The position numbers were made by a program, and so were the translations under genes. Source: Macrocystis pyrifera (taxonomy: Eukaryota > Sar > Phaeophyceae > Laminariales > Laminariaceae). From it: a DNA stretch of 64,000 nt. Position 1 is the first letter of the stretch. Each line of letters opens with the position of its first letter. Where the stretch lies: assembly GCA_031763025.1 (NCBI GenBank), contig JASSKH010000010.1, positions 2,232,001 through 2,296,000 on the forward strand. The letters run 5' to 3'. Below the pieces are notes generated by a model that searched no databases, was not told where the DNA came from, and was given only the letters and a program-made list of their open reading frames with translations. Below are positions 33,628 to 42,796 of this stretch, piece by piece.

Positions 33628-34078
33628 AACCCTTTCAGGGCGAAAACTGCAGTCGGTCCCCTCGGGGTCGGGGTCGTTTTTAACGACACGTATTTTTGCC
33701 AAAAAAAAAAATTGCGCGAGATTGGTATTGGCAAGTTTTTTGGGAATTTTGGATTTGCCGATTCAAGAAGTTTTTTTCGCCTAAGCTTTTTCATGGATAT
33801 TCCTCAGGCCCTTCGTTGGCAAGCTTATGGAATTTTTGGACTTGACATTGCAGTTGGCAAGCTTTTTTTCAGCGATACTTGAAAGTCCAATCTTCCAAAA
33901 ACTTGCCAGTTTGGGCAAGTTTTCACTGCTGTTGTCGTTAAAAAAAAAACGGCCCTTAAGGGAAGCAAGTTTTCACTACTGTGTCGTAAAAAAAAACGGC
34001 CCTTAAGGGAACAAATCTCTCAAATTCCGAGTCGCTTCCCTCCAAAAACGGGACGGCAGTCCTAAAATGGATTCAACC
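33628..34078. repeat. Unassigned repeat with M2-like ends
   Basis: AACCCTTTCAGG..CTGCAG at left and AACGGGACGGCAGTCCTAAA at right resemble the two M2 arms. Between them is about 380 bp with a duplicated AACGGCCCTTAAGGGAA palindrome (near 33948 and 33995) and GGCAAGTTTTT-type repeats. It may be the longer relative of M2. Confidence 0.5.
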
Positions 34079-34289
34079 TTGTTAGAACTGCAGTCCCGCT
34101 TTCGGGACAGACCATTCAAATTCTAAGTATTTCGGAGGACCATAGCAAACAGGACCAAATACTGTTAGTACAAATACCTAAATATGTACCTGGTAGGTTT
34201 TTATGAATGCCATAGGTCCTGTTAACTATAGACCCCCCGTAAATAGTTCGGCTCCGAAACGGGACTCTGCCTACACGACAAGGGTTGAG
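34079..34289. repeat. M2 MITE interrupted by an M1 element
   Basis: Left arm GAACTGCAGTCCCGCTTTCG at 34086; right arm CTCCGAAACGGGACTCTGCC resumes after 34246. The gap is filled exactly by the M1 copy. Confidence 0.85.
34129..34246. repeat. M1 MITE copy nested in M2, with TACCTGGTA
   Basis: TTTCGGAGGACCATAGCAAA at left and CTATAGACCCCCCGTAAATA at right. TACCTGGTA at 34187 sits where other copies read ATATATAGGTTTTT. Confidence 0.85.
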
Positions 34290-34440
34290 CGGCCCCCTCC
34301 GAAAAGTAAAACCTTACCACGTGCTGGTCTGGTACACCAGGTACCAGGTACGTTTTCGTTTTCGTTTTTGTTTTTGTTTTTTGTTTTTTGTTTTTTGTAG
34401 GCTCTTTGTAGGGTGTGAATGGGGCCCTGTATGTATGTAC

Positions 34441-34452
34441 GATATTACCACC

Positions 34453-34494
<42 letters not shown>

Positions 34495-34500
34495 TGTCTG
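34441..34500. repeat. (CTG)n microsatellite
   Basis: About 14 CTG units 80 nt upstream of exon 3A, followed by CTGTCTGC repeats. Confidence 0.95.
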
Positions 34501-34577
34501 TCTGCCTGTCTGTGTTGTGCTTGCGTATATAACGCGTGCGGAATTGTTTTTCCCGTGGGGTGCGCTGTCGGTGGCAG

Positions 34578-34671
34578 GTTCATCAAGCGAAGGACGCAGC
34601 CGAAAGATTTGCTGAAGGGGCTACCTTTTTTCTCTCCTCGGTCTGGGAGACACGAATTACGACAAATTCTG
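34578..34671 (+). pseudogene. MTRR: MTRR-like, module A exon 3 (frameshifted)
   Basis: Homologous to exons 3B and 3C, but 94 nt instead of 93. The first half reads FIKRRTQPKDLLKGLPF in frame. An extra base in the T/C-rich stretch at about 34624-34640 then shifts the frame and destroys the LGLGDTNYDKF motif, the third FMN-binding loop. The nucleotide remains (GGAGACACGAATTACGAC) are still obvious. Acceptor GTGGCAG and donor G|GTGAGG are intact. Either module A is decaying here or the assembly has a homopolymer error; the sequence alone cannot decide. Confidence 0.8.
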
Positions 34672-34756
34672 GTGAGGATGGATGATGCATGCCCACGCTA
34701 TACATATTTTATATATATATAGAGAGAGAGAGGGTGGCTCCTATTAATAGTACTAG

Positions 34757-34894
34757 TATTACGGGGGGGGTCCATAGCAAATAGGACGTACGGTACACAC
34801 AAAAACCTTTATATATATATATTTTTTTTTTTAATGTTTTTACTAGCAATGTTCGGTCCTATTATTTACTATTAATATGGTACCCCCCGTAATA
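34757..34894. repeat. M1 MITE copy, expanded
   Basis: TATTACGGGGGGGGTCCATA at left and GGTACCCCCCGTAATA at right. ACTATTAATATGG near 34869 replaces the usual ACTATGG; there is AT expansion in the core. Confidence 0.85.
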
Positions 34895-34920
34895 ATATTT
34901 CCTGAGACTGCTTCCTCCCT

Positions 34921-35010
34921 TGAGGAGGAGGAGGAGGAGGAGGAGGAGGAGGAGGAGGAGGAGGAGGAGGAGGAGGAGGAGGAGGAGGAGGAGGAGGAGG
35001 AGGAGGAGGG
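34921..35010. repeat. (GGA)n microsatellite
   Basis: About 30 nearly perfect GAG units, directly after an M1 copy. Confidence 0.98.
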
Positions 35011-35201
35011 TCTGTGTCCCCCACCCAACCACCTGACGTTCTCGAGAAAAGGGAAAGCTACGAACCCGATGAACCTTAAGTCGGCATCATGTGGGTATAC
35101 GCGAGTTGTCTCTCTTGTAAGTGCTGGGATGGGTAGTGTCGATTGCCCGCCGTAGTGCCTGTGGAATCGCTTGGCACAGGGACGCGTTCTACGATGGAGG
35201 A

Positions 35202-35366
35202 ATTACGGGGGACCTTATAGAGTAAATAGGACCAAATGCTATTATTACGGGGGACCATAGTAAACAGGACCAAATATTGTTGGTAAAAATAGATGAATAT
35301 ACTATAGGTTTTTATGCATACCATAGGTCTTGTTAACTATGGAACCCCGTAATGGTAAAAATAGGA
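35202..35366. repeat. M1 inserted into M1
   Basis: The outer left part 35202-35239 (ATTACGGGGGACCTTATAG to AGGACCAAATGCT) is followed by a complete inner copy at 35242-35353. The outer sequence then resumes as GGTAAAAATAGGAAG before being truncated. Confidence 0.8.
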
Positions 35367-35575
35367 AGTGAGCTCCATACGTACCTCACCCGAGCACTGA
35401 CTTCGGCAAAAATCAAGCCTCCCGATGAATAATTCCATGGCCCAAGTCGACAAAAAACGTCATGTTTTCGAAACAAGATTTTGGCATTATTCCGACGATT
35501 CTGGGTTAAGGAGCCCCGTCATTCAGAAAACATTTTAGCGGAAGTGTGCTACCTCTCTACCGTGAAAACGCGTCG
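35367..35575 (-). repeat. Dispersed repeat, copy without the M1 insertion
   Basis: Inverted homologue of 5310-5620 (GAGCTCCATACGTACCTCAC, GGCATTATTCCGACGATTCT, ACATTTTAGCGGAAGTGTGC). At the point where the other copy has M1 the sequence is continuous (CGACAAAAAACGTCATG). Confidence 0.8.
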
Positions 35576-35770
35576 AAAGCGCGATCGAATTGATCACACC
35601 AAACTTGCAAAGAGAGGAGTAGTTTTGAGTAGTTTTTTTCGATCTCCACACAGCTTCGGTGTTTTATTTCCTGCACATTGAAAAAAATACGGAGTGGAAA
35701 GCCCCAATGACATTCCCAGTGATCTTGGGTAAACCCCTAAAAGGCGTTCTGCTCCTATATATATCCCGAC

Positions 35771-35871
35771 GCTTTTAGGAGTGCAGTCCCGTTTTGGGCA
35801 CAAATGGGGCAAAATACTCGATAATTTGACTGGTTTGTCCCGAAAACAGGACTGCAGGCCTAATAGGGTTA
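35771..35871. repeat. M2 MITE copy
   Basis: TTTTAGGAGTGCAGTCCCGT at left and AGGACTGCAGGCCTAATAGG at right. Confidence 0.85.
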
Positions 35872-35906
35872 ACAAGCGCCTGAGACAACACCACAATTCA
35901 TGCGGT

Positions 35907-36245
35907 CAAATGAGAGGCCGGTGTCTTGTGACGCGTCAATGCCGTCAAGGCCTCGTTTGACCACATTGTACTAGTTTTAGTGTTGGGGTCGGTCAGTCAA
36001 GGTGTCAAACCGCGGTCGCAAGCTAGTATGTGCTAGGAGACCGGTTTGGTGGACGTCTCAAGGCTTCTTCTGGTGTTCTTATACTATTACGGGGGTACGT
36101 AGTTAATAGGACCTATGGTATACATAAAAACCTATATATTTACCTATTTTTACTAACAAAGTGTGGTCCTGTTAACTATGGACCCCCGTAATAGTTATAG
36201 AGCAGGGTGCGGTCAGTCAAGGGGGTCAAACCGCGGTTTCCTAGC
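35907..36245 (-). repeat. Family K units carrying an M1 insertion
   Basis: Inverted relative to 4385-5030 (CGGTCAGTCAAGGTGTCAAA, CCGCGGTCGCAAGCTAG, GTGCTAGGAGACCGG). It is interrupted by M1 at 36085-36194, after which GGTCAGTCAAGGGGGTCAAA continues. Confidence 0.8.
36085..36194. repeat. M1 MITE copy nested in family K
   Basis: TATTACGGGGGTACGTAG at left and CTATGGACCCCCGTAATAG at right. Confidence 0.88.
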
Positions 36246-36479
36246 TAACTTATTGCGCTATATATACCCACCACACCCCCCGCGAAATCTACGACGGAAG
36301 TAAAATGTAGCGCCCTGTTTATAGTCCTTCCGGAAACGCACTGACCATTTTGTGCAGTACTACCTTTGAGGGGTGAGGGTTCCAACCCCTCCCCCCGACA
36401 CACGCCTCTTCTGCCCTAAAACCGTCACCATCGACTATGTCAACCACCATCTACCATCAACACCGTCACCATCATCGTT

Positions 36480-36690
36480 ACCAGTAACACGCCCCCCCCC
36501 ACCCCCAAACGACTACGGCCATGCAAGAACATGAGGTACACCCCACCCCCTGAGTATTTCATGGAGAAAACGTGGTGAGCGCGCAAATGTTGGAGGTGTC
36601 TTCATTAGGGGAGTGGGAACGGTGCTCTGTTTCGAACGGGATGCGTGGTCAACTATCAAAAATGACTTCTGCATGCAATAGCAATGAGTG
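36480..36690. repeat. Family D fragments upstream of exon 4A
   Basis: Poly-C with ACGACTACGGCCATGCAAGA, then GTGGTGAGCGCGCAAATGTT, ACGGTGCTCTGTTTCGAACG and GGATGCGTGGTCAACTATCA. This is the same D end that precedes exon 4B. Confidence 0.75.
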
Positions 36691-36800
36691 TCAGAACCCC
36701 ACCACTACCACCGCTATCATCACCATTACCCACACCACCGTCACCGCTAACACCCCCTCCCCCCACCCTCCCCTTCCCCCCCTACCATCACCATCGTCAG

Positions 36801-37504
36801 CTACATGGGCAAGAGCTTCGACAAGAGACTGCGAGAGCTCGGGTCAGAGCCGTTCCATACCCCTGCCTTCGCGGACGAGGCCACTAACATGGAGGAGGTC
36901 GTAGAGCCCTGGCTAGCCTCCCTCTACACGTCTCTCGACGCACTTCGCAGCGGCATGTCTGATAACGCCGACGTAGGTGTGGAGAACCTCGCGGCATCCG
37001 CCAGCGCCACGGTTGCGCCGCACGCGAAAGAGCCGTTAGCGGAAGACAACGTCGGCCGAGGGGGAGCGAAGGGGCCGTTGGCGGATGCTAGCGGCGAGTT
37101 GCATGTGGACAGCCTCGCGGCATCCGCCACCGTGGTTTGCGGTTGCGCCGCGCGCGAAAGAGCCGTTGGCGGAAGATAATGGCGGTCGAGGGGGAGCGGA
37201 AGAGCCGTTGGATAATGTTGTCGGCGGCCAGGGGGGGGGTGGAGGCGCCTGCGAGAGAGGACGCAGCAGCAGCAGCAGCAGCAGCTGTGAAACCAGCAGA
37301 CTCGGCAGGATTGGTGGCACAAATAGCGGCAGCAGCGAAACCGTCACCATCACCATCATCATCATCATCTGCGGCACCAAGAGCACCACCAGTAGCAGCA
37401 GCAGCGGCAGCAGCAGCAGCAGCAGCGGCAGCAGCGGCACCCGACGCTACGGCGGGAAGCAAAGCGGTGCCGTCCGCAGCAGATCAGCCACCGCAACCGC
37501 ACAG
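36801..37504 (+). pseudogene. MTRR: MTRR-like, module A exon 4 (frame broken in linker)
   Basis: It starts after CGTCAG with C that closes the TG of exon 3 to Cys, then YMGKSFDKRLRELG, SEPFHTPAFADEATNMEEVV and EPWLASLY. This matches the end of the MTRR flavodoxin domain (human GGKIIDKRLQELG and VVEPWIAGLWPAL). The linker that follows contains a direct repeat with 126-bp period (ACCTCGCGGCATCCGCC at about 36987, GCCTCGCGGCATCCGCC at about 37112). It needs two frame changes, near 37130-37180 and near 37240, to stay open to the Ala-rich end at the donor CACAG|GTTGGT. The net shift is one base. No exon 5 equivalent follows before module B. Confidence 0.8.
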
Positions 37505-38329
37505 GTTGGTAACACATCGCCTACCACCCGTCTGATCGTGAATACAATACCGGGTAGTGATAAAAGTAGTAGGTAGCCCCCCCCCCCCCCCCCCCCCCCC
37601 CCCCCCACCCCCGACCCCCTTTTTATTTTTAACCCCAGCATTCAAAACGTCACCCCCGGTTTTTCGGGCCATACCACGCACTGGGAGTTGACTCTTCTTT
37701 CGTGGTAGAAGAGTTCAGGCACCCTTGTGCGCTCGGGCGGAGGAGTACCTTGTATCCCAACGTCCCTGATCACATTTATCGTCGCTCATGGGACCTAGCC
37801 CGTCGTTTTCGCAGGAACCAAAAGTGCCTCAGAAAGGCCCGATACGACGGCATGCGGAACAGGAAACGAAATGGCGGCGCAGAGGGCGGGTCCTCCACAC
37901 GTTCCAGTTGCGGGGCACGTGTGGCATTTGTTGTAACGTGCCAGGCATAGCCCCTTTTCCCATCAACCTGTGATGTTTTCAAAGCGAAGGCCACAGTGTG
38001 TAGGGGACCTACAGCGGAGTCCTTTTTGTTTTTCGAGAGTCTAGGTCCGCTATAAAGGGACGAGGAGCCATACGAGGTCTCTCAAAAGAGAGAAAGAAGC
38101 GGTGCTCATAATTCTGAGGACCACCGCGTACCGCTGCCCCCTTGTCGCTGGCGCTCTTGAAGGGGGCTGCTGGCTCTATTGGGACCTTTTGCGGCATGCG
38201 GCTTTATCCAGTGTCCCTTATATTTTCGGTCATGCTGTTTGTTGGTGTGCTAACGGTAGTAAATTCTCGTCCGATGATTGCCCATCCTTTCGTTCGACGC
38301 TGTCATCCATATTTTTACAACACGCGAGA
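37505..38329. other. Inter-module DNA after exon 4A
   Basis: Poly-C at 37577-37606, then about 700 bp unassigned. Frames on both strands at 37700-37990 lack recognisable motifs. Confidence 0.5.
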
Positions 38330-38690
38330 AAGTCCGCCTCACAAGAGTCTCTTTTACGACAGCAGGATGCAGTGCACCCTTCGTTAAGCGACTCGCCGAA
38401 CTAAAAAAACCTCACGTTTCGCTTCGCGCTCGGTGCAAGCAGGCTGTCAATGCCTGCCTGGTCGTCGGTAAAATCCCGATGTGCTCGGTCACGGTGTTGT
38501 GTATAGGGACGCGAGAGTCTATGGTCATACGACTGCTACGGTAATCCATGACGTCAGTACCCCCCCCCCCCCTCCCCGCCCTCCTCGCTACCCCAGGAGA
38601 TGGATGGGGGTCTCAGATGGGGGTCTCAGACGGCAAAACAGGGAGGGCATAAGATGGGCAAAAACAGTTTCTTGTAATATATGTGTGGGG
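38330..38690. repeat. Family D, inverted end fragment
   Basis: CACGCGAGAAAGTCCGCCTC, TCGCTTCGCGCTCGGTGCAA and TGCCTGCCTGGTCGTCGGTA, then poly-C after GTCAGTAC at about 38559. Confidence 0.75.
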
Positions 38691-39347
38691 GGGGGTGTAC
38701 TCGATAGGAGAGATGTACTCGACCTCATGCATGGCCGTAGTCGTATGACCATAGACCCTCGCATCCCTACAATACCGGGACGGAGCATGTCGGGTTTTCA
38801 CCGACCAGGCAGACATTGCTTGCACCAAGCGCGAAGCGCCGTGAGGTGTCCGGCGAGTCGCATGAAGGGTGAGCTGCATCCTACTAAGAACCGCTTGTGA
38901 GGCGGACTTGCACATGGATGACAGCCTCAATGAGTTAGTTTAATTTCCGGTGTGGCCACTTCCAGAGACAGCAATGGGAGTACAATGTAACTGCCTCTTG
39001 GGTGCCTTACCTTGAACACTACGTGATACGATCAATTCCCTTGTGCAGAGTAAAGGTTCTTTACTTCGCACAAATGATCTCACTCGACAACCAGCTGTGA
39101 GCGACCGCCAAAAAAAAAAACAAAAAAAAAAAAAACGGTACCCTGGATGTCTAGCTCACGCAGTGAGCGGCATGTTTTACAGTGTCGTTGCCAACCGACG
39201 CCAACCCAACCGGGGGGGGGGGGATGTGGTGAGCGCTCAACTGTCTCTGATTGGGAATAGGAGCGGTGCTCCGTCTCGAAAGGGATGCGTGGTCAATGGT
39301 CAAATGACTAAGGCAGACAACAAATGAGTACCCCCCCCCCCCCCCCC
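38687..39347 (+). repeat. Family D repeat, apparently full length
   Basis: Begins with poly-G then TGTACTCGATAGG..CATGCATGGCCGTAGTC, and ends GGCAGACAACAAATGAGTAC followed by poly-C. The two ends are inverted forms of GGGGGGTACTCA. The interior includes ACCGACCAGGCAGACATTGC, GCACCAAGCGCGAAGCGC, AACTGCCTCTTGGGTGCC and GGATGTCTAGCTCACGCAGT. 53345-53885 repeats most of it in the same orientation. Confidence 0.8.
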
Positions 39348-39470
39348 AATGCCTGCCTGGTCGGTGAAAACCTGCCGTGCTCCGTCCCGGCATTGTAGGG
39401 ATGCGAGGGTCTATGGTCGTACGAGTAAGGCCGTGCATGATCATGAGGCGGTGGTGGTGGTGGTGGTGGT
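39348..39470 (-). repeat. Family D end fragment, then (GGT)n
   Basis: AATGCCTGCCTGGTCGGTGA to CCGTGCATGATCATGAG, an inverted D end directly abutting the full-length copy; a short GGT run follows. Confidence 0.8.
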
Positions 39471-39589
39471 TTGTGTTGCTGTAGTTGTTTCTGCTGTTGG
39501 GTTGTCTCCTGTTATTGATTGTCGTGATAGTAGTATCGTGTTCGCTCATCGCCGTGATCTCTTATGACCACGTCACACCTCGCACAGAG

Positions 39590-39975
39590 ATCACATAGAT
39601 GATCAGCTACAGATATATCACGATCTGTCTACAGATATGCCTGGTATGATCTAGTTCCTTGCCTTCCGTTGTGAGCGGCTGTGCAAGATCTCTGCAATAC
39701 ATATCCAACATGCTGTACAGTAGATTAACGAGTTCCTCAGCTACCGTTGTGAGAGCTTGCGCAGCATCTTATCGGGCAGATCCGTCCCAGAAAACACATG
39801 TTCCCGAAGATTTTGCGGGTTATAACACGGGCTCAACCCGGCATCATGAGCTATAGATCGTACAAGATCGGGAATAGCTGATCTATCTGCGTTGAATGAT
39901 CTAGATCATCTAATGCGAATGATCTGTAGATGACCTGTACGTGATCTATCTGTCCGAGGCGTGTGAATATGTTGA
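39590..39975. repeat. Family H, GATCT-rich repeat
   Basis: AGATGATCAGCTACAGATAT, CTTCCGTTGTGAGCGGC, CATGAGCTATAGATCGTAC and GATCTGTAGATGACCTG words. Confidence 0.75.
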
Positions 39976-40126
39976 AGCGGTCACTTCGCTTTGCTGGGGG
40001 AAACTCAATTTTCCCCACCCCTTCCATTGACGATTGGAGGCTGTCTTGCTACCACCAACTACTTCTTTACGATCTGCCGTGCAGATTTTTTTGGGGCAGA
40101 TCTATTCCCGATCTTGTATAATCTCC

Positions 40127-40242
40127 TATTACGGGGAACCATAGCAAATAGGACCAAATGTTGCTGGTAAAAATAGCGAAATATATGCCTGGTAGGTTCT
40201 TGTGTGTACCGTAGGTCCTATTTACTATGGTCCCCCGTAATA
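40127..40242. repeat. M1 MITE copy with a CCTGGTA insertion
   Basis: TATTACGGGGAACCATAG at left and CTATGGTCCCCCGTAATAG at right. ATGCCTGGTAGGTTC near 40188 replaces the usual ATATAGGTTT. Confidence 0.88.
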
Positions 40243-40331
40243 GCTCCTGTTGCCGATAATGAGCTGTTGGAGGCGTTAGTATATGCTGTGGAGATGAACA
40301 GAAACATGCGGTTTACTACTTGGTCAAAGTA

Positions 40332-40382
40332 CCCCCCCCCCCCCCCCCCCCCCCCCCCCGGCCCCCCCCCCCCCCCCCCCCG
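40332..40382. repeat. Poly-C tract
   Basis: About 28 C, GG, then about 20 C, G, C; followed by A-rich DNA. Confidence 0.95.
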
Positions 40383-40763
40383 CCAAAAAAAACAACCTAA
40401 GTAGAGCTGGTAGCCTTATTATCTCGTTGCGACACCATCCTTCTTTAACCTTTTTTGAGCATAGACTACATCTACACCACTCCGGCCTGAAATATAAAGA
40501 GCCCTTCGCCTTCATATTAATTAAATATCTAAACGATACTTTCTTATATTAGCGCCCAGAGCGGGGCAGGATTTAGTGTAACGCTCGCCGCTGAGTAATT
40601 TTTTTCTTGAACCATTTTTTTTTTTTTTTTTTCGTAGCGTCCCTAAAAAAGTAAAAAAGCTAGCTTTTTGAATGTTTTTCATCTTGTAAGTAAGTGGCGA
40701 CTCACACCCTATCTCCCTCCCTCCCCTCCCTCCCTCCCTCCCTCCCTGTGCCCCGGATTTCAG

Positions 40764-40884
40764 GATCGCCGTCATGTACGGGTCGCAAACGGGTAACGCT
40801 CAGTCGATTGCGGAGGGCATCAACGATCGCTGCAAGGAGAGGGGCTTGACCAGCACCCTCTTGGCGTGCGATGGGTGGAAGAAG
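40764..40884 (+). CDS. MTRR: MTRR-like, module B exon 1
   Basis: 121 nt with the same phase and length as exon 1A. It reads IAVMYGSQTGNAQSIAEG, then ..CKERGLTSTLLACDGWKK. It holds the intact FMN phosphate loop GSQTGNAQ. The acceptor GGATTTCAG|G follows a CCCTCC-repeat pyrimidine tract; the donor is AAG|GTGGGA. The first nucleotide G would complete Arg if joined to the open AG of exon 4A, so splicing from module A to module B would stay in phase at this junction. It differs from exon 1A mainly after residue 18, which means the two copies are not recent haplotypes. Confidence 0.9.
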
Positions 40885-41009
40885 GTGGGAGATGGTTGGG
40901 GGCTTGGGTCTGATTGGATTGATGAGTCGAGTTGGGGTTAGATTAGATCTGATCGGTTTAGGTTTTATGGCGTACCTTGGTCTTTGCTGTGGCGGGGAAC
41001 ATTTTTTCG

Positions 41010-41145
41010 CGTTCACCATTCCTTACCAATCGCGTTTACCTTACGACTACGGCCATGCATGGCATCGCGTACTTCCCCCCCCCCCCCCCCCCGAAATAAA
41101 AATGGTCAAATGATTAAGGCAAGCAACAAATGGGTACCCGCCCCC
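41010..41145. repeat. Family D fragments with poly-C
   Basis: ACGACTACGGCCATGCATGG, then poly-C, then ATGGTCAAATGATTAAGGCA and ATGGGTACCCGCCCCC; both D ends are recognisable. Confidence 0.8.
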
Positions 41146-41393
41146 TCCCCAGACCGCTTTTGAGCGCTCGATTGCAGAAGAGATGGTGGTATTGTAAAAT
41201 ATTTATCGAAATGAGAGCGAGTCGGTCGGGTTTTTTTTCGCAAGCTTTTTCTTGTTAGTGGAGCTATCGTGCGTTGAAAATCTCGGTCTATTATGTGACG
41301 ACTCGCATCCACCTCATGGTAATCTGAGGTGAGCGTTGCCTTAGGGTCGATCTTGACGAGGACTGTTTTTCAGGATTTTTTTTCAGGATTTTC

Positions 41394-41428
<35 letters not shown>

Positions 41429-42120
41429 CCTGTAGGAAAATACCGAAACAAAACTGAAAAAGCACTCTTCGTTAAGATCGACCTTTATGTAGTACCAGGT
41501 AGCTCACTGTGACATCGCCCTTGAACGACCTTGAGCGTATAGGCTATGTATTATATACCAGGTAGGATTGAGTGCTGCACGATTTGTTCTTCGCTTCCCC
41601 CCAAAAATGAGCATCACTGCTATGTTGTCATAATTTGACCGGTTATATAAGCACCATTTGGACTCTGACATGAATATCAAACGTATCTTATATTCTCGGT
41701 GATAGTGGTACCAGATATTGCTGCAGGTTATTTCTTATTCATGAGCCTATGCTCCTGTAACCGTTGAAACGGTTGAATTGTAACGGTACGTAAGGTAACG
41801 GCTAAGGTTGTGTGTACGCGCTGTATACATATGCGCTTTTGCTTTTGCTGCCTGTTAACCCTTTCATAACTGCGGCCCCATGTTGGGGACAGCCCAGTCA
41901 AATTTCTCAAATTTCGGTGCTAAAGATGAGAGGGTGTTTTGCGCGGTACCTCCTCTGGGCTTGGGTATTGGGTAAATGTAACGACCGCTTTGGTCTTCAT
42001 ATTGATGTCTGCGTAGTGTGCGCTTGTTTTGGCTTGCATTTTTTGTGAAGTGCCCTTAAGACCCCTTTTCGGACTGCGTGCCCGTTTTGGAGGCAAATTA
42101 CTTGAAACTAGAGTCAGGTA
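41146..42120. other. Module B intron 1, T-rich tract and M2 half-copies
   Basis: Poly-T at about 41396-41428. M2-like half arms lie at 41857-41925 (TTAACCCTTTCATAACTGCG) and 42060-42113 (CGGACTGCGTGCCCGTTTTG). TACCAGGTA words lie at 41493 and 41556. No gene. Confidence 0.55.
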
Positions 42121-42138
42121 TATATGTATGTATATCCA

Positions 42139-42452
42139 GGCGTCCCCGGTGGCTTGGTAGGTGGTCCGCGAGCCTATCAAGATCAATTTCGTGAGTTCGA
42201 GTCTCACCGAGTGCATGCTCATAGGGACTTTTTTCTTGCATAAAATTGATTTTAGCGGAAAGCGCGAGAGCGTGAGTTAGCTGTACATTCGATGAAAATC
42301 GACGAGCAGTGGGAATGCTGAACCCTATGCGCGATAAAAATTAAAGGCACGTACCGGGGGGAGAAGGGACGACACCTGTGACCACGGCTTGTCCAGAAGA
42401 TCGTCGAGGGTAAAACCTCCTACGAGTGGGCTGGAAAGTAAAAGTGATGATG

Positions 42453-42486
<34 letters not shown>
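42139..42486 (+). mobile_element. tRNA-derived SINE, first unit of a dimer
   Basis: GGCGTCCCCGGTGGCTTGGT start, A-box-like TGGCTTGGTAGG, B-box-like GAGTTCGAGTCTCACCGAG, body AGCGGAAAGCGCGAGAGCG and GAAGGGACGACACCTGTGAC, ending in about 34 A. Preceded at 42121-42135 by TATATGTATGTATAT, which recurs after the second unit. Confidence 0.88.
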
Positions 42487-42488
<2 letters not shown>

Positions 42489-42781
42489 GGTGGTCCGCGT
42501 GCCTGTCAAGATCAATTTCGTGGGTTCAAGTCTCACCGAGTGCATGCTCGTAGGGACTTTTTCTTGCATAAAAAATTGATAAGCGGAAAGCGCGAAAGCG
42601 TGAGTTGGCTACATTCGGCGAAAATCGACGAGCAGTGGGAATGCTGAACCCTATGCGCAACAAAAAAATAAAGGCACGTACCGGGGGGAGAAGGGACGGC
42701 ACCTGTGACCACGGCTTGTCCAGAAGATAGTCGAGGGTAGAACCTCCCACTAGTGGGCTGGGAGGTAGAAGTGATGAAAAA
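42487..42781 (+). mobile_element. tRNA-derived SINE, second unit of a dimer
   Basis: Begins at TAGGTGGTCCGCGTGCCTGT, about 20 nt into the head, directly after the first unit's poly-A. It has GGGTTCAAGTCTCACCGAG and GGCTTGTCCAGAAGATAGTC and ends GAAGTGATGAAAAA. TATATGTATGTATAT follows at 42782-42796. Confidence 0.88.
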
Positions 42782-42796
42782 TATATGTATGTATAT

